Source: Saprospiraceae bacterium UBA2329
Lineage (GTDB): Bacteria > Bacteroidota > Bacteroidia > Chitinophagales > Saprospiraceae
Reading direction: 5' to 3'
Assembly (NCBI GenBank): GCA_002344975.1
Contig: DDUV01000005.1
Location: forward strand, 9,993-73,992
DNA length: 64,000 bases
Shown here: in pieces, positions 8,591 through 16,703 of the stretch
Layout of the letters: every line of letters begins with the position of its first letter
How positions within the stretch are numbered: the first letter of the stretch is position 1
Translations under genes and position numbers: made by a program
Notes under the pieces: generated by a model
Database searches by the model: none
What the model saw: the letters and a program-made list of their open reading frames with translations, nothing else
What the model was told of the DNA's origin: nothing

Positions 8591-9375
8591 ACGCGCTGTT
8601 CTCTGCTGATTTCTCTGGCGGAAGGCTGCTCGAAACGCTCCAGCATTTCCCGGCACAGGTTGAGATAATCTTCCGCCCCCGGACTGGACGGGCTGTAGCT
8701 GAAAATATCCTGTCGGGTGGAGGGCGCTTCTGCCAATGCCACGTTGTCGCGAATCATGGTATTGAAGACCTTCTCGCCGAAATATTTTTTGATCATGTCC
8801 AACACATCTCGGTTGAGGATTTTGCGACTGTCGTACATGGTGGCAATCACGCCGCCGATTTCCAGCGTTTTGTTGAGCCGGAAGCGCACCTTGTCAATCA
8901 CCTGTTTGATTTTGGCCAATCCCTGCAAAGCCAGAAACTCAGTTTGCATGGGAATGTAAACGTAATCGCTGGCGGTGAGGGCGTTGAGCGTCAGCAGTCC
9001 CAGCGAAGGCGGGCAGTCAATAACGATGAACTCGTAGTCGTCGCGCAGCGGCTCTAATAGCTCGGCCAGGATGTACTCGCGGCCCGCTTCGTTGAGCAGT
9101 TCCGTTTCTGCGCCCGACAATTCGAGGCGGGAGGTGATGACGTCCAAGTTGGTTTTGGCCGCATAAGGCATCGGTTCGGCCTCGCCGCGGAATGCCTCGT
9201 AAATGGTGACCGGTTGCCGCGGGATGCCCAGCGAAATGGTGAGGCTGGCCTGCGGGTCGAGGTCAATGAGGAGCGTGCGTTTGCCCAATTGCGCCAAGCC
9301 CGCACCGATGTTGATGGAGCTGGTGGTTTTGCCTACGCCGCCTTTATGATTGAGTAGCGAAATGATTTTTGCCAT
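8587..9375 (-). CDS. parA: ParA family ATPase (chromosome/plasmid partitioning type)
   Basis: A deviant Walker A ATPase of about 262 residues. The motif HKGGVGKTTS lies near residues 10-19, with the signature lysine KGG. Walker A' LLIDLDPQASLT and Walker B FIVIDCPPSLGLLTLNA are also present. ParA proteins form ATP-dependent dimers that coat the nucleoid and move partner-bound cargo. The frame stays open upstream to 9531, but the ATG at 9375 gives the usual MAKIISLLNHKGG start. The downstream gene overlaps by four bases and probably encodes the partner. No ParB gene or obvious tandem parS sites are seen nearby. Confidence 0.9.
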   Translation of the reverse strand: MAKIISLLNHKGGVGKTTSSINIGAGLAQLGKRTLLIDLDPQASLTISLGIPRQPVTIYEAFRGEAEPMPYAAKTNLDVITSRLELSGAETELLNEAGREYILAELLEPLRDDYEFIVIDCPPSLGLLTLNALTASDYVYIPMQTEFLALQGLAKIKQVIDKVRFRLNKTLEIGGVIATMYDSRKILNRDVLDMIKKYFGEKVFNTMIRDNVALAEAPSTRQDIFSYSPSSPGAEDYLNLCREMLERFEQPSAREISREQRV

Positions 9376-9631
9376 ACAATATGTGGTTCTTGCTTGTGCA
9401 ATGAATCGGTAAAGTAACGGCTTTTGCAGGAAATGCAGGCGGAAAAGGAGGAAAAAAATGCGCGGCGGGGATCGTACCGGCGACAGAAGATCACCGGAAA
9501 GAAACCATGCAGCGTCTTTTCGCAGAGGCACAGCGCCGGCGCAAGATTCCTTGATTGGGCTGCGATTGTTGCGCTGCGTTGGCTACACTGCGAACCCTCT
9601 ACGTTTGTCGCTCTCCGCCTGCCACACTACG

Positions 9632-9751
9632 CCCCTCTCCGTTTGTCATTCCGTAGGAATCTGCACCACCGCGCTTAGCAGCCGCGCTTGGCTGCTTGCG
9701 GAGATGGTACAGATGCCTCCACTGCGTTACGGAATGACAAACGTAGAGGGG
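9632..9751. repeat. MITE-like inverted repeat (TTTGTCATTCCGTA arms)
   Basis: The arms 9641-9655 and 9728-9742 are perfect complements. They extend outward, with a two-base mismatch, through CCCCTCT (9632-9638) and AGAGGGG (9745-9751). The inside holds further complementary GC-rich pieces (AGCAGCC.../...GGCTGCT). There is no open frame and no visible target duplication. Confidence 0.75.
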
Positions 9752-9913
9752 ACCGTAGAGGAAAACGTAGAGCGACATTGCCCTGAAATCGGGCGTTTTA
9801 CAGGCGGGTAGAACCCGCATAATACTCGCACGAGATGGAATCTCGGCAGGAGCTGATCCAGGCACAATCAGGTAAACATGAAAATGGAATCACAGCGGGA
9901 GCGGTCCGTACAT

Positions 9914-9992
9914 TTGCGAAGCCTACAAAAAGGATTCGTAAACGTAACGGGAAAGCGAAGGTTACGATTACGAATCCTGAAAGGCTTCGCAA
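9914..9992. other. Long three-part hairpin downstream of the aldehyde dehydrogenase gene
   Basis: Stems of 11 bp (9914-9924 with 9982-9992), 11 bp (9931-9941 with 9968-9978) and 6 bp (9943-9948 with 9961-9966) stack with small internal loops around a 12-base loop. It starts 22 bases beyond the end of the minus-strand gene at 10015. It has no T run on either side, so it is not a standard terminator. Confidence 0.75.
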
Positions 9993-10014
9993 TCGAAGCA
10001 ATGAGTTTTCAGGC

Positions 10015-11541
10015 TTACAAATCAAACTGGATGCCCTGCGCGAGCGGCACCGTTTTGCTGTAATTGATCGTATTCGTTTGGCGGCGCATGTAGGCTTTCC
10101 AGGAATCGGAGCCGCTTTCGCGACCGCCGCCGGTTTCTTTTTCGCCGCCGAAGGCGCCGCCGATTTCAGCCCCGCTGGTGCCGATGTTGACGTTGGCAAT
10201 GCCGCAGTCGGAGCCGGCCACGGAGAGGAATTTTTCGGCCTCGCGCATGTCGTTGGTCATAATGGCGCTCGACAAGCCCTGCGGCACCCCGTTCTGGATG
10301 GCGATGGCTTCGTCCAAGTCTTTGTATTTCAACAGATAAAGTATTGGCGCAAAGGTCTCGTGCTGCACGATGGCCATTTCGGGGCGGGCCTCGGCCACAC
10401 AGGGCTTCACATAGCAGCCGCTTTCAAAGCCGGGGCCATCCAATACGCCGCCTTCTACCAACATGGAGCCGCCTTCGCGCCCAATTTCGGAGATGGCGTG
10501 CAGGTAGGCTTTCACAGCGCCGGTGTCAATGAGCGGCCCGACGTGGTTGTGCTGGTCCAAGGGGTTGCCGATGCGCAATTGCCCGTAGGCGCGAGCCAGT
10601 TTTTCCTTCACTTCCTCGTAAATGCTCTCGTGGATGATGAGGCGGCGGGTAGAAGTGCAGCGTTGGCCGGCGGTGCCCACTGCGCCGAAAAGTGCGCCGG
10701 TGAGTACGATGTTGATGTCGGCGCTGGGCGTGATGATGATGGCGTTGTTGCCTCCGAGTTCGAGCAGGGTGCGGCCCATGCGTCCGGCTACGGTCTGGCC
10801 CACGATCTTGCCCATGCGGGTGCTGCCGGTGGCCGAGATGAGCGGCACGCGGGTGTCGTTGGTCATCCATTCGCCGATGCGGTAGTCGCCGTTGACCAGC
10901 GTGATGATGCCTTCGGGCAGGTTGTTGGCTTTGAGAATGCGCTGGAACAACAACTGGCAGGCCACGCCGCAAAGGGGCGCTTTTTCGGAGGGTTTCCACA
11001 CGCAGACATCGCCGCAAACAAGGGCGATCATGGAGTTCCAACTCCACACAGCTACCGGGAAATTGAAGGCGGAAATGATGCCCACGATGCCCAGCGGGTG
11101 CCATTGTTCGTACATGCGGTGGTGCGGGCGCTCGGAGTGCATGCTGAGGCCGTACAACTGGCGCGATTGTCCCACGGCGAAATCGCAGATGTCAATCATT
11201 TCCTGCACTTCGCCCCAGCCTTCCTGGAGGCTTTTGCCCATTTCGTAAGAAACGAGGCGGCCGAGCGGGTCTTTGTATTCGCGTAGGAGGTCGCCGTATT
11301 GGCGCACGATTTCGCCGCGCTTGGGAGCGGGTACTTCGCGCCACACTTTGAAGGCCGCTTCTGATGCGCGGATGACCTGTTCGTATTCCTCGCGGGTGGT
11401 TTGCGTCACCGAGCCGATGAGCGCGCCGTTGACGGGCGAGTAGGATTCCAATTTTTCACCGCCGCTGAAAGATTCCATGCCGGTGAAAGTACCGGGGTTA
11501 TGCGGCGCAAGGCCGAGTTGTTGCAAAAAATCCGTATTCAT
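10015..11541 (-). CDS. Aldehyde dehydrogenase, ALDH7/antiquitin type (2-aminoadipate-6-semialdehyde dehydrogenase)
   Basis: NAD-dependent oxidation of 2-aminoadipate semialdehyde (in equilibrium with piperideine-6-carboxylate) to 2-aminoadipate is the usual role of this subfamily in lysine breakdown. The cofactor-site Asn160 in SAFNFP, general base Glu261 in LLELGGNNA and catalytic Cys295 in GTAGQRCTSTRR are all visible. The length of 508 residues and the C-terminal GGAFGGEKETGGGRESGSD block match antiquitin-like enzymes. The frame runs upstream to 11769, but ATG 11541 gives a normal N-terminus. Its own -7 box lies at 11612-11619. A LysE-type exporter is upstream and glutaryl-CoA dehydrogenase is nearby, supporting a lysine role. 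Confidence 0.88.
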   Translation of the reverse strand: MNTDFLQQLGLAPHNPGTFTGMESFSGGEKLESYSPVNGALIGSVTQTTREEYEQVIRASEAAFKVWREVPAPKRGEIVRQYGDLLREYKDPLGRLVSYEMGKSLQEGWGEVQEMIDICDFAVGQSRQLYGLSMHSERPHHRMYEQWHPLGIVGIISAFNFPVAVWSWNSMIALVCGDVCVWKPSEKAPLCGVACQLLFQRILKANNLPEGIITLVNGDYRIGEWMTNDTRVPLISATGSTRMGKIVGQTVAGRMGRTLLELGGNNAIIITPSADINIVLTGALFGAVGTAGQRCTSTRRLIIHESIYEEVKEKLARAYGQLRIGNPLDQHNHVGPLIDTGAVKAYLHAISEIGREGGSMLVEGGVLDGPGFESGCYVKPCVAEARPEMAIVQHETFAPILYLLKYKDLDEAIAIQNGVPQGLSSAIMTNDMREAEKFLSVAGSDCGIANVNIGTSGAEIGGAFGGEKETGGGRESGSDSWKAYMRRQTNTINYSKTVPLAQGIQFDL

Positions 11542-11611
11542 GTTATTGGTTTTGAAATAGTTGAGCAATATGGTTCGGCGCGCGCAACAGGCTGCGGGCA
11601 CTTCCGGGCTG

Positions 11612-11619
11612 CAAAGGTA
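11612..11619 (-). promoter_or_regulatory. -7 box TACCTTTG of the aldehyde dehydrogenase gene
   Basis: Exact TAnnTTTG on the minus strand, about 70 bases before the ATG at 11541. No clear -33 TTG is seen. Confidence 0.5.
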
Positions 11620-11690
11620 TGAAAAACAGGGCGGAGTTGAACAGGGCGGGCTGCTTCGGCAGGGAGAGAAAAAAGGTAACTGCTCCGTCG

Positions 11691-12326
11691 TTACGGACTG
11701 AGAAAAAACTGAAAAGACTGCAACAGTCCCAGCGCGATGAGGATGCCTCCGGTGATTTTGTCGGTCCATTGCTGGAGGAAGGCGGTGCGGCGGTTGATGA
11801 CATTGCTCAGCAGGCCGAAGAGGGAGAGGGCGGCAAATTTGCCCAATACCACGCCGCTCAAAAAGAGGATCAGTCCCGTCTGGCTCACAGTGCTGTTGAT
11901 TTCAAACATCTGCGCCGATTGCAGATAGGCCAGCACAAAAATCCAGAAGGGAATGCCCTGCGGGTTCATCAGTGCAATGACCAAGCCGTGAAAAAAATGC
12001 CTGCCGGTGCCTTCCTTTACTTTTGATTCGCCGGATGAACTCCGCCTGAGAAAGGCAATTCCCAGCGCCACAAAAAAGACCAGAATGACCAAATGCACCC
12101 AGGGATACTTGCGCAAAAACAAGGGGTAAAATTCTCCAAAATAGAGGGCGATGGAAGCTTGCAGGCTTTCCACCAATGCCGCCGCCGATGCAAACCAGAT
12201 ACCGGCCCGCAGATTGTGCCGCACGGTAGTGTCCACCACGCAGAGGTTGATCGGCCCGAACGACAGGGAGCCGGCAAATCCTACGCTGAGCGGAACAAGC
12301 AGATAGTTTTCAGGTGGTACTGTCAT
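11691..12326 (-). CDS. LysE-family amino-acid exporter
   Basis: A 211-residue inner-membrane protein with about six hydrophobic helices. LysE/RhtB proteins export lysine, arginine, threonine, homoserine or related compounds using the proton gradient. The early motif PLSVGFAGSLSFGPINLCVV matches the LysE N-terminal helix, in which GPIN replaces the usual GP(G/N)xxL. The MNPQGIPFWIF segment is the conserved central loop. The ATG at 12326 is chosen because upstream residues are unlike the family. The substrate is unproven. The gene lies 149 bases upstream of the aldehyde dehydrogenase gene on the same strand. Confidence 0.8.
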   Translation of the reverse strand: MTVPPENYLLVPLSVGFAGSLSFGPINLCVVDTTVRHNLRAGIWFASAAALVESLQASIALYFGEFYPLFLRKYPWVHLVILVFFVALGIAFLRRSSSGESKVKEGTGRHFFHGLVIALMNPQGIPFWIFVLAYLQSAQMFEINSTVSQTGLILFLSGVVLGKFAALSLFGLLSNVINRRTAFLQQWTDKITGGILIALGLLQSFQFFLSP

Positions 12327-12331
12327 GTGTG

Positions 12332-12339
12332 CAAAAGTA
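12332..12339 (-). promoter_or_regulatory. -7 box TACTTTTG very close to the LysE-type start
   Basis: Exact TAnnTTTG on the minus strand, ending six bases before the ATG at 12326. If used, the transcript would begin at or almost at the start codon. Confidence 0.45.
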
Positions 12340-12369
12340 GGTTTTTTAGAGGTAAAAGAGGCATCCGCG

Positions 12370-13602
12370 TTATTTCTCTTCCTTGGGCCAGGTGCGCCCC
12401 TCGCAGAGGAGGTAGGGCGCAATGACCTTGCTCACTTTGTCGAAATCGTGGGCGGCGTCTATATTGGCAAATCGCAACTGGCTGGTATCCTGTCGAATAC
12501 AAAGATTCATGGGATTCGGTCCCAGGGTGCGCGTGCTGTCAATGATGCCGTCGTAGAGGATGTCTTGCGGTTTGCCGGCGAAGAGAATGTTGACCATTTT
12601 GCCGAAGTCCTTGCTCAGGTCGGGCAGCGATTTTTTGCGCTGGTAAGTATTGTTGTAGATGGTTATGTCGAAGGAAAAAGGATTGTAGGTGGTATCTGCC
12701 CAGGTATTTTTAGTGATCTGATAGCTGGCAATGGCCGTGCCGATGGTTTTGTGGCCGGTGATTTCATTGTCGAAAATTTCCACGTTTTTGGCGGCCAGCA
12801 GAATGATGCCGGTGCCGGGCGGAACAATGCCGACGATGTTGCCTTCGGGCGCAAAATTGGAGTGGTTGTTGTTTTTGATGATGTTGCGATACACCCGACA
12901 GGTATGGCCGTTGGTTTGGGGCAGATCGGGCAGGTCAAATACGAGAATGCCGCCGGTATTGTTCTCTGCGCGATTGTCATATACCTCTGAGCGGATACAG
13001 TTTTCGATTTCGATGCCCGCCACGTTGCCGTAAGCGTAGCAATTTCTGACGACGACATCCTGTGACTGCCCTACATAAATGCCTGCGTCTGAGGCAAATG
13101 AAGCCTCGCAACTGTCAATCAGCACATTTTTGCAAGCTACCGGATACAAGCCGTAGCCGCCGTTGCTTGCATCGGGGCCGTCGCTCCAGGTGGTTTTCAA
13201 TTGGATCAGGGTGACGCCCGTGCAGTTTTGGAGTTTGATGGCGTCGCCTTTGGTGTCTTGTACCGTGAAATCGCGGAGCGTGACCGAGTCGGCGGTAATT
13301 TTGATACCTTCAGCGCCGGTTTTTTGATATTTAAATGACAGCACTGTTTTGTCCATGCCTGCTCCGGCGATGGTCACGCGGCTGATGCCGTCGAGCGAGA
13401 GCGGGCGGTCGAACTCAAATACGCCTTCCGGCAAACGAATGGTATCGCCGGGCCGGGCATCGAGCAATTGCTCCTGAATGCGATTGTAGGTTTGCGTATC
13501 TGGTTCAGAATCAGCAAAAAACGAAGAGCGATCTCTTTTGCAGGAAATCAACAACAGCGCCAAAGCTGCGGCCATCCATATTTTACAACTCATGTGCGAC
13601 AT
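12370..13602 (-). CDS. Parallel beta-helix repeat lipoprotein
   Basis: About 410 residues. The N-terminus carries a lipobox, LALLLISC, so the protein is probably a lipoprotein of the periplasm or outer membrane and a substrate of the LspA encoded at 2135. From about residue 50 there is an NosD/pectate-lyase-like right-handed beta-helix. It is shown by repeated short units such as VTIAGAG, VTLRDFTV, VLIDSCEA, VVVRNCYA, SEVYDNRA and VEIFDNEI. Such folds bind or cleave polysaccharides, but catalytic residues cannot be named. The start may be 13602 or 13593. Divergent from fdhD, 71 bases away. Confidence 0.8.
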   Translation of the reverse strand: MSHMSCKIWMAAALALLLISCKRDRSSFFADSEPDTQTYNRIQEQLLDARPGDTIRLPEGVFEFDRPLSLDGISRVTIAGAGMDKTVLSFKYQKTGAEGIKITADSVTLRDFTVQDTKGDAIKLQNCTGVTLIQLKTTWSDGPDASNGGYGLYPVACKNVLIDSCEASFASDAGIYVGQSQDVVVRNCYAYGNVAGIEIENCIRSEVYDNRAENNTGGILVFDLPDLPQTNGHTCRVYRNIIKNNNHSNFAPEGNIVGIVPPGTGIILLAAKNVEIFDNEITGHKTIGTAIASYQITKNTWADTTYNPFSFDITIYNNTYQRKKSLPDLSKDFGKMVNILFAGKPQDILYDGIIDSTRTLGPNPMNLCIRQDTSQLRFANIDAAHDFDKVSKVIAPYLLCEGRTWPKEEK

Positions 13603-13645
13603 CTTTTGCGAAGAAAGGTACACGTTTTTTCTCAAGAGGAGGGCG

Positions 13646-13653
13646 TATATTTG
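13646..13653 (+). promoter_or_regulatory. -7 box TATATTTG of fdhD
   Basis: Exact TAnnTTTG, 21 bases before the fdhD ATG. A T run is present at the -33 position. Confidence 0.55.
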
Positions 13654-13673
13654 TCTTTTCACATCTCCGAACC

Positions 13674-14531
13674 ATGACAGCACATCCCGACGCGGGCTTA
13701 AAAACCTGCGAAATACTGAGAGTAGGCGGCGGCGAAGCCGGCGTGGTTTCCGACGTGCTGGCGGTGGAGGAGCCTTTGGAAATACAGGTAGCCTGCGGCC
13801 CTGCTGCTGCCCGCCGACGCCACAGTATTGCGGTGACGATGCGCACTCCCGGCCACGATTTCGATCTGGCGATGGGCTTTCTGTTCACCGAGAGCATCAT
13901 TGCGCGGGCCGAAGAGGTGACGCTCCTGCGCTATGTACAGCAACCCTCGGAGGCTGCGGCCCCCTCGAATGTGCTGCTGGCCGAACTGCGCCCCGATGTG
14001 CAGGTGAGCGAGCAGTTGCTGAGCCGCCATTTTTACACTACATCGAGTTGCGGTATTTGCGGCAAGGCGTCCATTGATCTGGTGAATCTACATACCTGCT
14101 TTTCGTTGTTGCCGAAAGAGCCTGTGGTGCCGGCCGAAATTTTACACCAATTGCCTCAGGCACTGGCCGGGCAGCAAGATGTATTCTCCCACACGGGCGG
14201 CCTGCACGCTGCCGGTTTGTTCGACGCGGAGGGGAGCCTGCTGCTGCTGCGGGAAGATGTGGGGCGGCACAATGCGGTGGACAAGCTCATCGGCGCGGCC
14301 TTGCAGCAGGGGCAGGTTCCGCTTTCGCAATATCTGCTGTTGGTGAGTGGCCGGGCAGGGTTTGAACTGGGCCAAAAGGCGCTCATGGCCGGCATTCCAA
14401 TGCTGGCGGCAGTGGGCGCGCCGTCCAGCCTTTGCGTAGAATTGGCCGAAGCTTATGGTATGACGCTCATCGGTTTTTTGAGAAACGGGCGCTTCAATGT
14501 CTATTCGGGACGGCAGCGGGTGTCTGCGTAG
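13674..14531 (+). CDS. fdhD: Sulfurtransferase FdhD, formate dehydrogenase accessory protein
   Basis: FdhD transfers sulfur from a cysteine desulfurase to the molybdenum cofactor of formate dehydrogenases. Two cysteines in SSCGICGKAS (Cys126 and Cys129) form the sulfur-carrying loop. The conserved TPGHDFDLAMGFLFTE, LREDVGRHNAVDKLIG and VSGRAGFELGQKA blocks confirm the family. The length of 285 residues is normal. No formate dehydrogenase or molybdopterin gene lies in the window, so its client enzyme must be encoded elsewhere. Confidence 0.93.
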   Translation: MTAHPDAGLKTCEILRVGGGEAGVVSDVLAVEEPLEIQVACGPAAARRRHSIAVTMRTPGHDFDLAMGFLFTESIIARAEEVTLLRYVQQPSEAAAPSNVLLAELRPDVQVSEQLLSRHFYTTSSCGICGKASIDLVNLHTCFSLLPKEPVVPAEILHQLPQALAGQQDVFSHTGGLHAAGLFDAEGSLLLLREDVGRHNAVDKLIGAALQQGQVPLSQYLLLVSGRAGFELGQKALMAGIPMLAAVGAPSSLCVELAEAYGMTLIGFLRNGRFNVYSGRQRVSA

Positions 14532-14668
14532 TTTGCGTGAGGGGGCGAAGGGAAGGACGACGATAGGAGGACGACCGAAGCACCCGACGGCGCATGGGTA
14601 TCTGCGAGAGCGCCGGCACGCCCCCTTTTCCCTGCACAATTTTCTCCCGCATCCGACCAAAAAAACGA

Positions 14669-14676
14669 TACCTTTG
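14669..14676 (+). promoter_or_regulatory. -7 box TACCTTTG of the glutaryl-CoA dehydrogenase gene
   Basis: Exact TAnnTTTG, 34 bases before the ATG at 14710, followed by GCGCC as in several promoters of this window. Confidence 0.55.
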
Positions 14677-14709
14677 CGCCACATTTAGCTCACCAAATAT
14701 ACGGACGAA

Positions 14710-15927
14710 ATGCAAGATAACAGCAACGGCACGATGATTGCCAAAAAGGCCAAAGAAGACCGCTTTCAGGGCCACGATTATTATATGCTGGACGAACTCC
14801 TGAGCGAAGACCACCTGCTGGCCCGCGCCGCTGTGCGCGACTGGGTGAAACAGGAAGTGACGCCCATCATTGAGGAATATTCCGACAAGGCCAAGTGCCC
14901 CACGCATTTGTTCAAAGGGCTGGCCGAGATCGGCGCATTTGGCCCCAGCCTGCCTGCTGAATACGGCGGCGGCGGCATGGACGAGATCGCTTACGGCGTC
15001 ATCATGCAGGAATTGGAGCGCGGCGACTCCGGCATCCGCTCTATGGCATCGGTGCAAGGCTCGTTGGTGATGTTTCCGATTTACAAATTCGGCTCGGAAG
15101 AGCAGCGCCGCAAGTACCTGCCCAAGCTCGGCAACGGCGACTTCATCGGCTGTTTCGGCCTCACCGAACCCGACCACGGCTCGAACCCGTCGGGCATGGT
15201 GACGAACGTAAAAGACGACGGCGATGCGTACATCCTCAACGGCGCTAAAATGTGGATCACCAACTCGCCTCTGGCGGATGTTGCGGTGGTGTGGGCCAAA
15301 GACGAGGCCGGCATTGTGCGCGGCATGATTGTGGAGAAAGACATGAAGGGCTTCTCGGCGCCCGAAATCAAAGGCAAGTGGTCGTTGCGCGCTTCCATCA
15401 CCGGCGAATTGGTGTTTGAAGACGTGCGCGTGCCCAAAAGCAATGTGTTGCCCAATGTGCAGGGCATGAAAGGCCCGCTCTCCTGCCTCTCGAAAGCCCG
15501 CTACGGCATAGCCTGGGGCGCTATCGGGGCGGCGATGGACTGCTACGATTCGGCGCTGCGCTACTCGCAGGAACGCACGCAGTTCGGCAGGCCCATCGGG
15601 CAGTTCCAGTTGACGCAGAAGAAATTGGCCGAGATGATCACCGAGATCACCAAGGCGCAACTGTTGGCCTGGCGGCTCGGCTCCTTGGCCAATGAGGGCA
15701 AAGCCACGCCGGCTCAGATTTCGATGGCCAAGCGCAACAACGTGATGATGGCGCTGGAAATAGCCCGTGAGGCGCGCCAGATACACGGCGGCATGGGCAT
15801 CACCAATGAGTACCCGGTGATGCGCCACATGATGAACTTAGAAACGGTGCTGACCTATGAGGGCACCCACGACATTCACCTGCTCATCACGGGCATGGAT
15901 GTGACGGGCCTCAATGCCTTCTCGTAA
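14710..15927 (+). CDS. gcdH: Glutaryl-CoA dehydrogenase (acyl-CoA dehydrogenase family)
   Basis: The enzyme converts glutaryl-CoA to crotonyl-CoA and CO2 with FAD, late in lysine and tryptophan breakdown. All 405 residues align by eye with the glutaryl-CoA dehydrogenase subgroup. Examples are SMASVQGSLVMFPI, IGCFGLTEPDHGS, WSLRASITGELVF and GIAWGAIGAAMDCY. The catalytic base is Glu384 in LTYEGTHDIH, and RTQFGRPIGQFQ is the usual CoA/FAD block. Assignment below family level rests on these subgroup segments. The next gene starts inside the stop codon (TAATG). The aldehyde dehydrogenase at 10015 acts on an earlier compound of lysine breakdown. Confidence 0.9.
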   Translation: MQDNSNGTMIAKKAKEDRFQGHDYYMLDELLSEDHLLARAAVRDWVKQEVTPIIEEYSDKAKCPTHLFKGLAEIGAFGPSLPAEYGGGGMDEIAYGVIMQELERGDSGIRSMASVQGSLVMFPIYKFGSEEQRRKYLPKLGNGDFIGCFGLTEPDHGSNPSGMVTNVKDDGDAYILNGAKMWITNSPLADVAVVWAKDEAGIVRGMIVEKDMKGFSAPEIKGKWSLRASITGELVFEDVRVPKSNVLPNVQGMKGPLSCLSKARYGIAWGAIGAAMDCYDSALRYSQERTQFGRPIGQFQLTQKKLAEMITEITKAQLLAWRLGSLANEGKATPAQISMAKRNNVMMALEIAREARQIHGGMGITNEYPVMRHMMNLETVLTYEGTHDIHLLITGMDVTGLNAFS

Positions 15928-16562
15928 TGAGGATCGTGCTTTTGATAGCAGCCATGACGCTGTCCGGTATGGCCTGGTGCCAGCCGGGCAGCGTTATTCG
16001 TTTGGTGAATCCGTCGTTTGAGGGGGACGCCCCCGGTCCGGGAAATGTGCCGGGCGGCTGGGCGAACTGCGGCCCGGAAGGCGAATCTCCGCCCGATACG
16101 CAGCCTTATTGTTTCGGGGTGACTCAGCCGCCTCACTATGGAGAAAGCTATCTGGGCATGGTGGTGCGGGAAACCGGCACAGCGGAATCCGTAGGACAAA
16201 AGCTAAGCAGTGCCCTGAAAGCCAATAATTGTTATCAATTGACGGTCTGGCTGAGTCGTTCAGATGCCTTGCGCAGCCCTACCAACTCATACAATGTTCG
16301 AGATTCGGCAGATTTTACGACACCGGCAGTATTGAGGATATATGGCGGCACTTCGCTTTATAATAAAGTGGAATTGCTGGCAGAAACCCCGCCGATAGAT
16401 CATCCTGACTGGAAGGAATATGCGTTTGTTTTACAGCCCCTCAAGAGCTATACATACTTCTTTCTGGCGGCGGAACACAGGGAGGCCAATGTGTTTTACA
16501 ACGGGCACATTCTGGTAGATCATTTGTCGAATTTAAAATGGACAGCGTGTGATGATTGGTAA
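15927..16562 (+). CDS. Secreted protein with NPSFEG-type domain, tandem paralogue 1
   Basis: A 211-residue protein with a signal peptide (cut near MAWCQ). The mature protein begins with the segment PGSVIRLVNPSFEG and looks like a beta-sandwich, carbohydrate-binding-like module with conserved ESYLGMVVRETGT and VFYNGHILVDHLS blocks. In related Bacteroidota such modules often stand at the N-terminus of larger outer-membrane proteins; here it stands alone. The start overlaps the stop codon of the preceding gene. It is clearly paralogous to the gene at 16704. No T9SS domain is seen. Confidence 0.75.
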   Translation: MRIVLLIAAMTLSGMAWCQPGSVIRLVNPSFEGDAPGPGNVPGGWANCGPEGESPPDTQPYCFGVTQPPHYGESYLGMVVRETGTAESVGQKLSSALKANNCYQLTVWLSRSDALRSPTNSYNVRDSADFTTPAVLRIYGGTSLYNKVELLAETPPIDHPDWKEYAFVLQPLKSYTYFFLAAEHREANVFYNGHILVDHLSNLKWTACDDW

Positions 16563-16569
16563 AACAGCG

Positions 16570-16620
16570 TAAGTAGTGGGGCAAAAATAAATGCTCATTT
16601 TATTTTTTTATCGCCCCTAA
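16570..16620. repeat. Dispersed palindromic repeat, copy 3 (complete)
   Basis: AGTAGTGGGGCAAAAA on the left and TTTTTTTATCGCCCCT on the right pair as an imperfect stem. It sits exactly between the two paralogous genes and may act as the terminator of the first. Confidence 0.7.
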
Positions 16621-16703
16621 GCCATCCGATGCCATGCAGACCAGTCAAAACTCTCCGAAACTTGCTCATTCTTCACAGTTATTATACTCAAAACCAGTTT
16701 TTT

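Larger units (their letters stand above)
9376..10014. other. Gene-free interval with two large palindromes
   Basis: This 639-base interval between parA and the aldehyde dehydrogenase gene shows no convincing coding frame. Bases 9376-9600 hold the parA upstream region without an exact promoter match. A 120-base inverted repeat (9632-9751) and a long hairpin (9914-9992) are the recognisable structures. Confidence 0.7.

Noticed and set aside
9835..11286. Long plus-strand open frame opposite the aldehyde dehydrogenase gene
   Set aside because: The minus-strand protein has full catalytic motifs; the antisense frame is His/Ala/Gly-rich without domains, as expected for a shadow.
14494..15828. 444-codon minus-strand frame opposite glutaryl-CoA dehydrogenase
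   Set aside because: The plus-strand frame is a clear enzyme; the other lacks any family feature.
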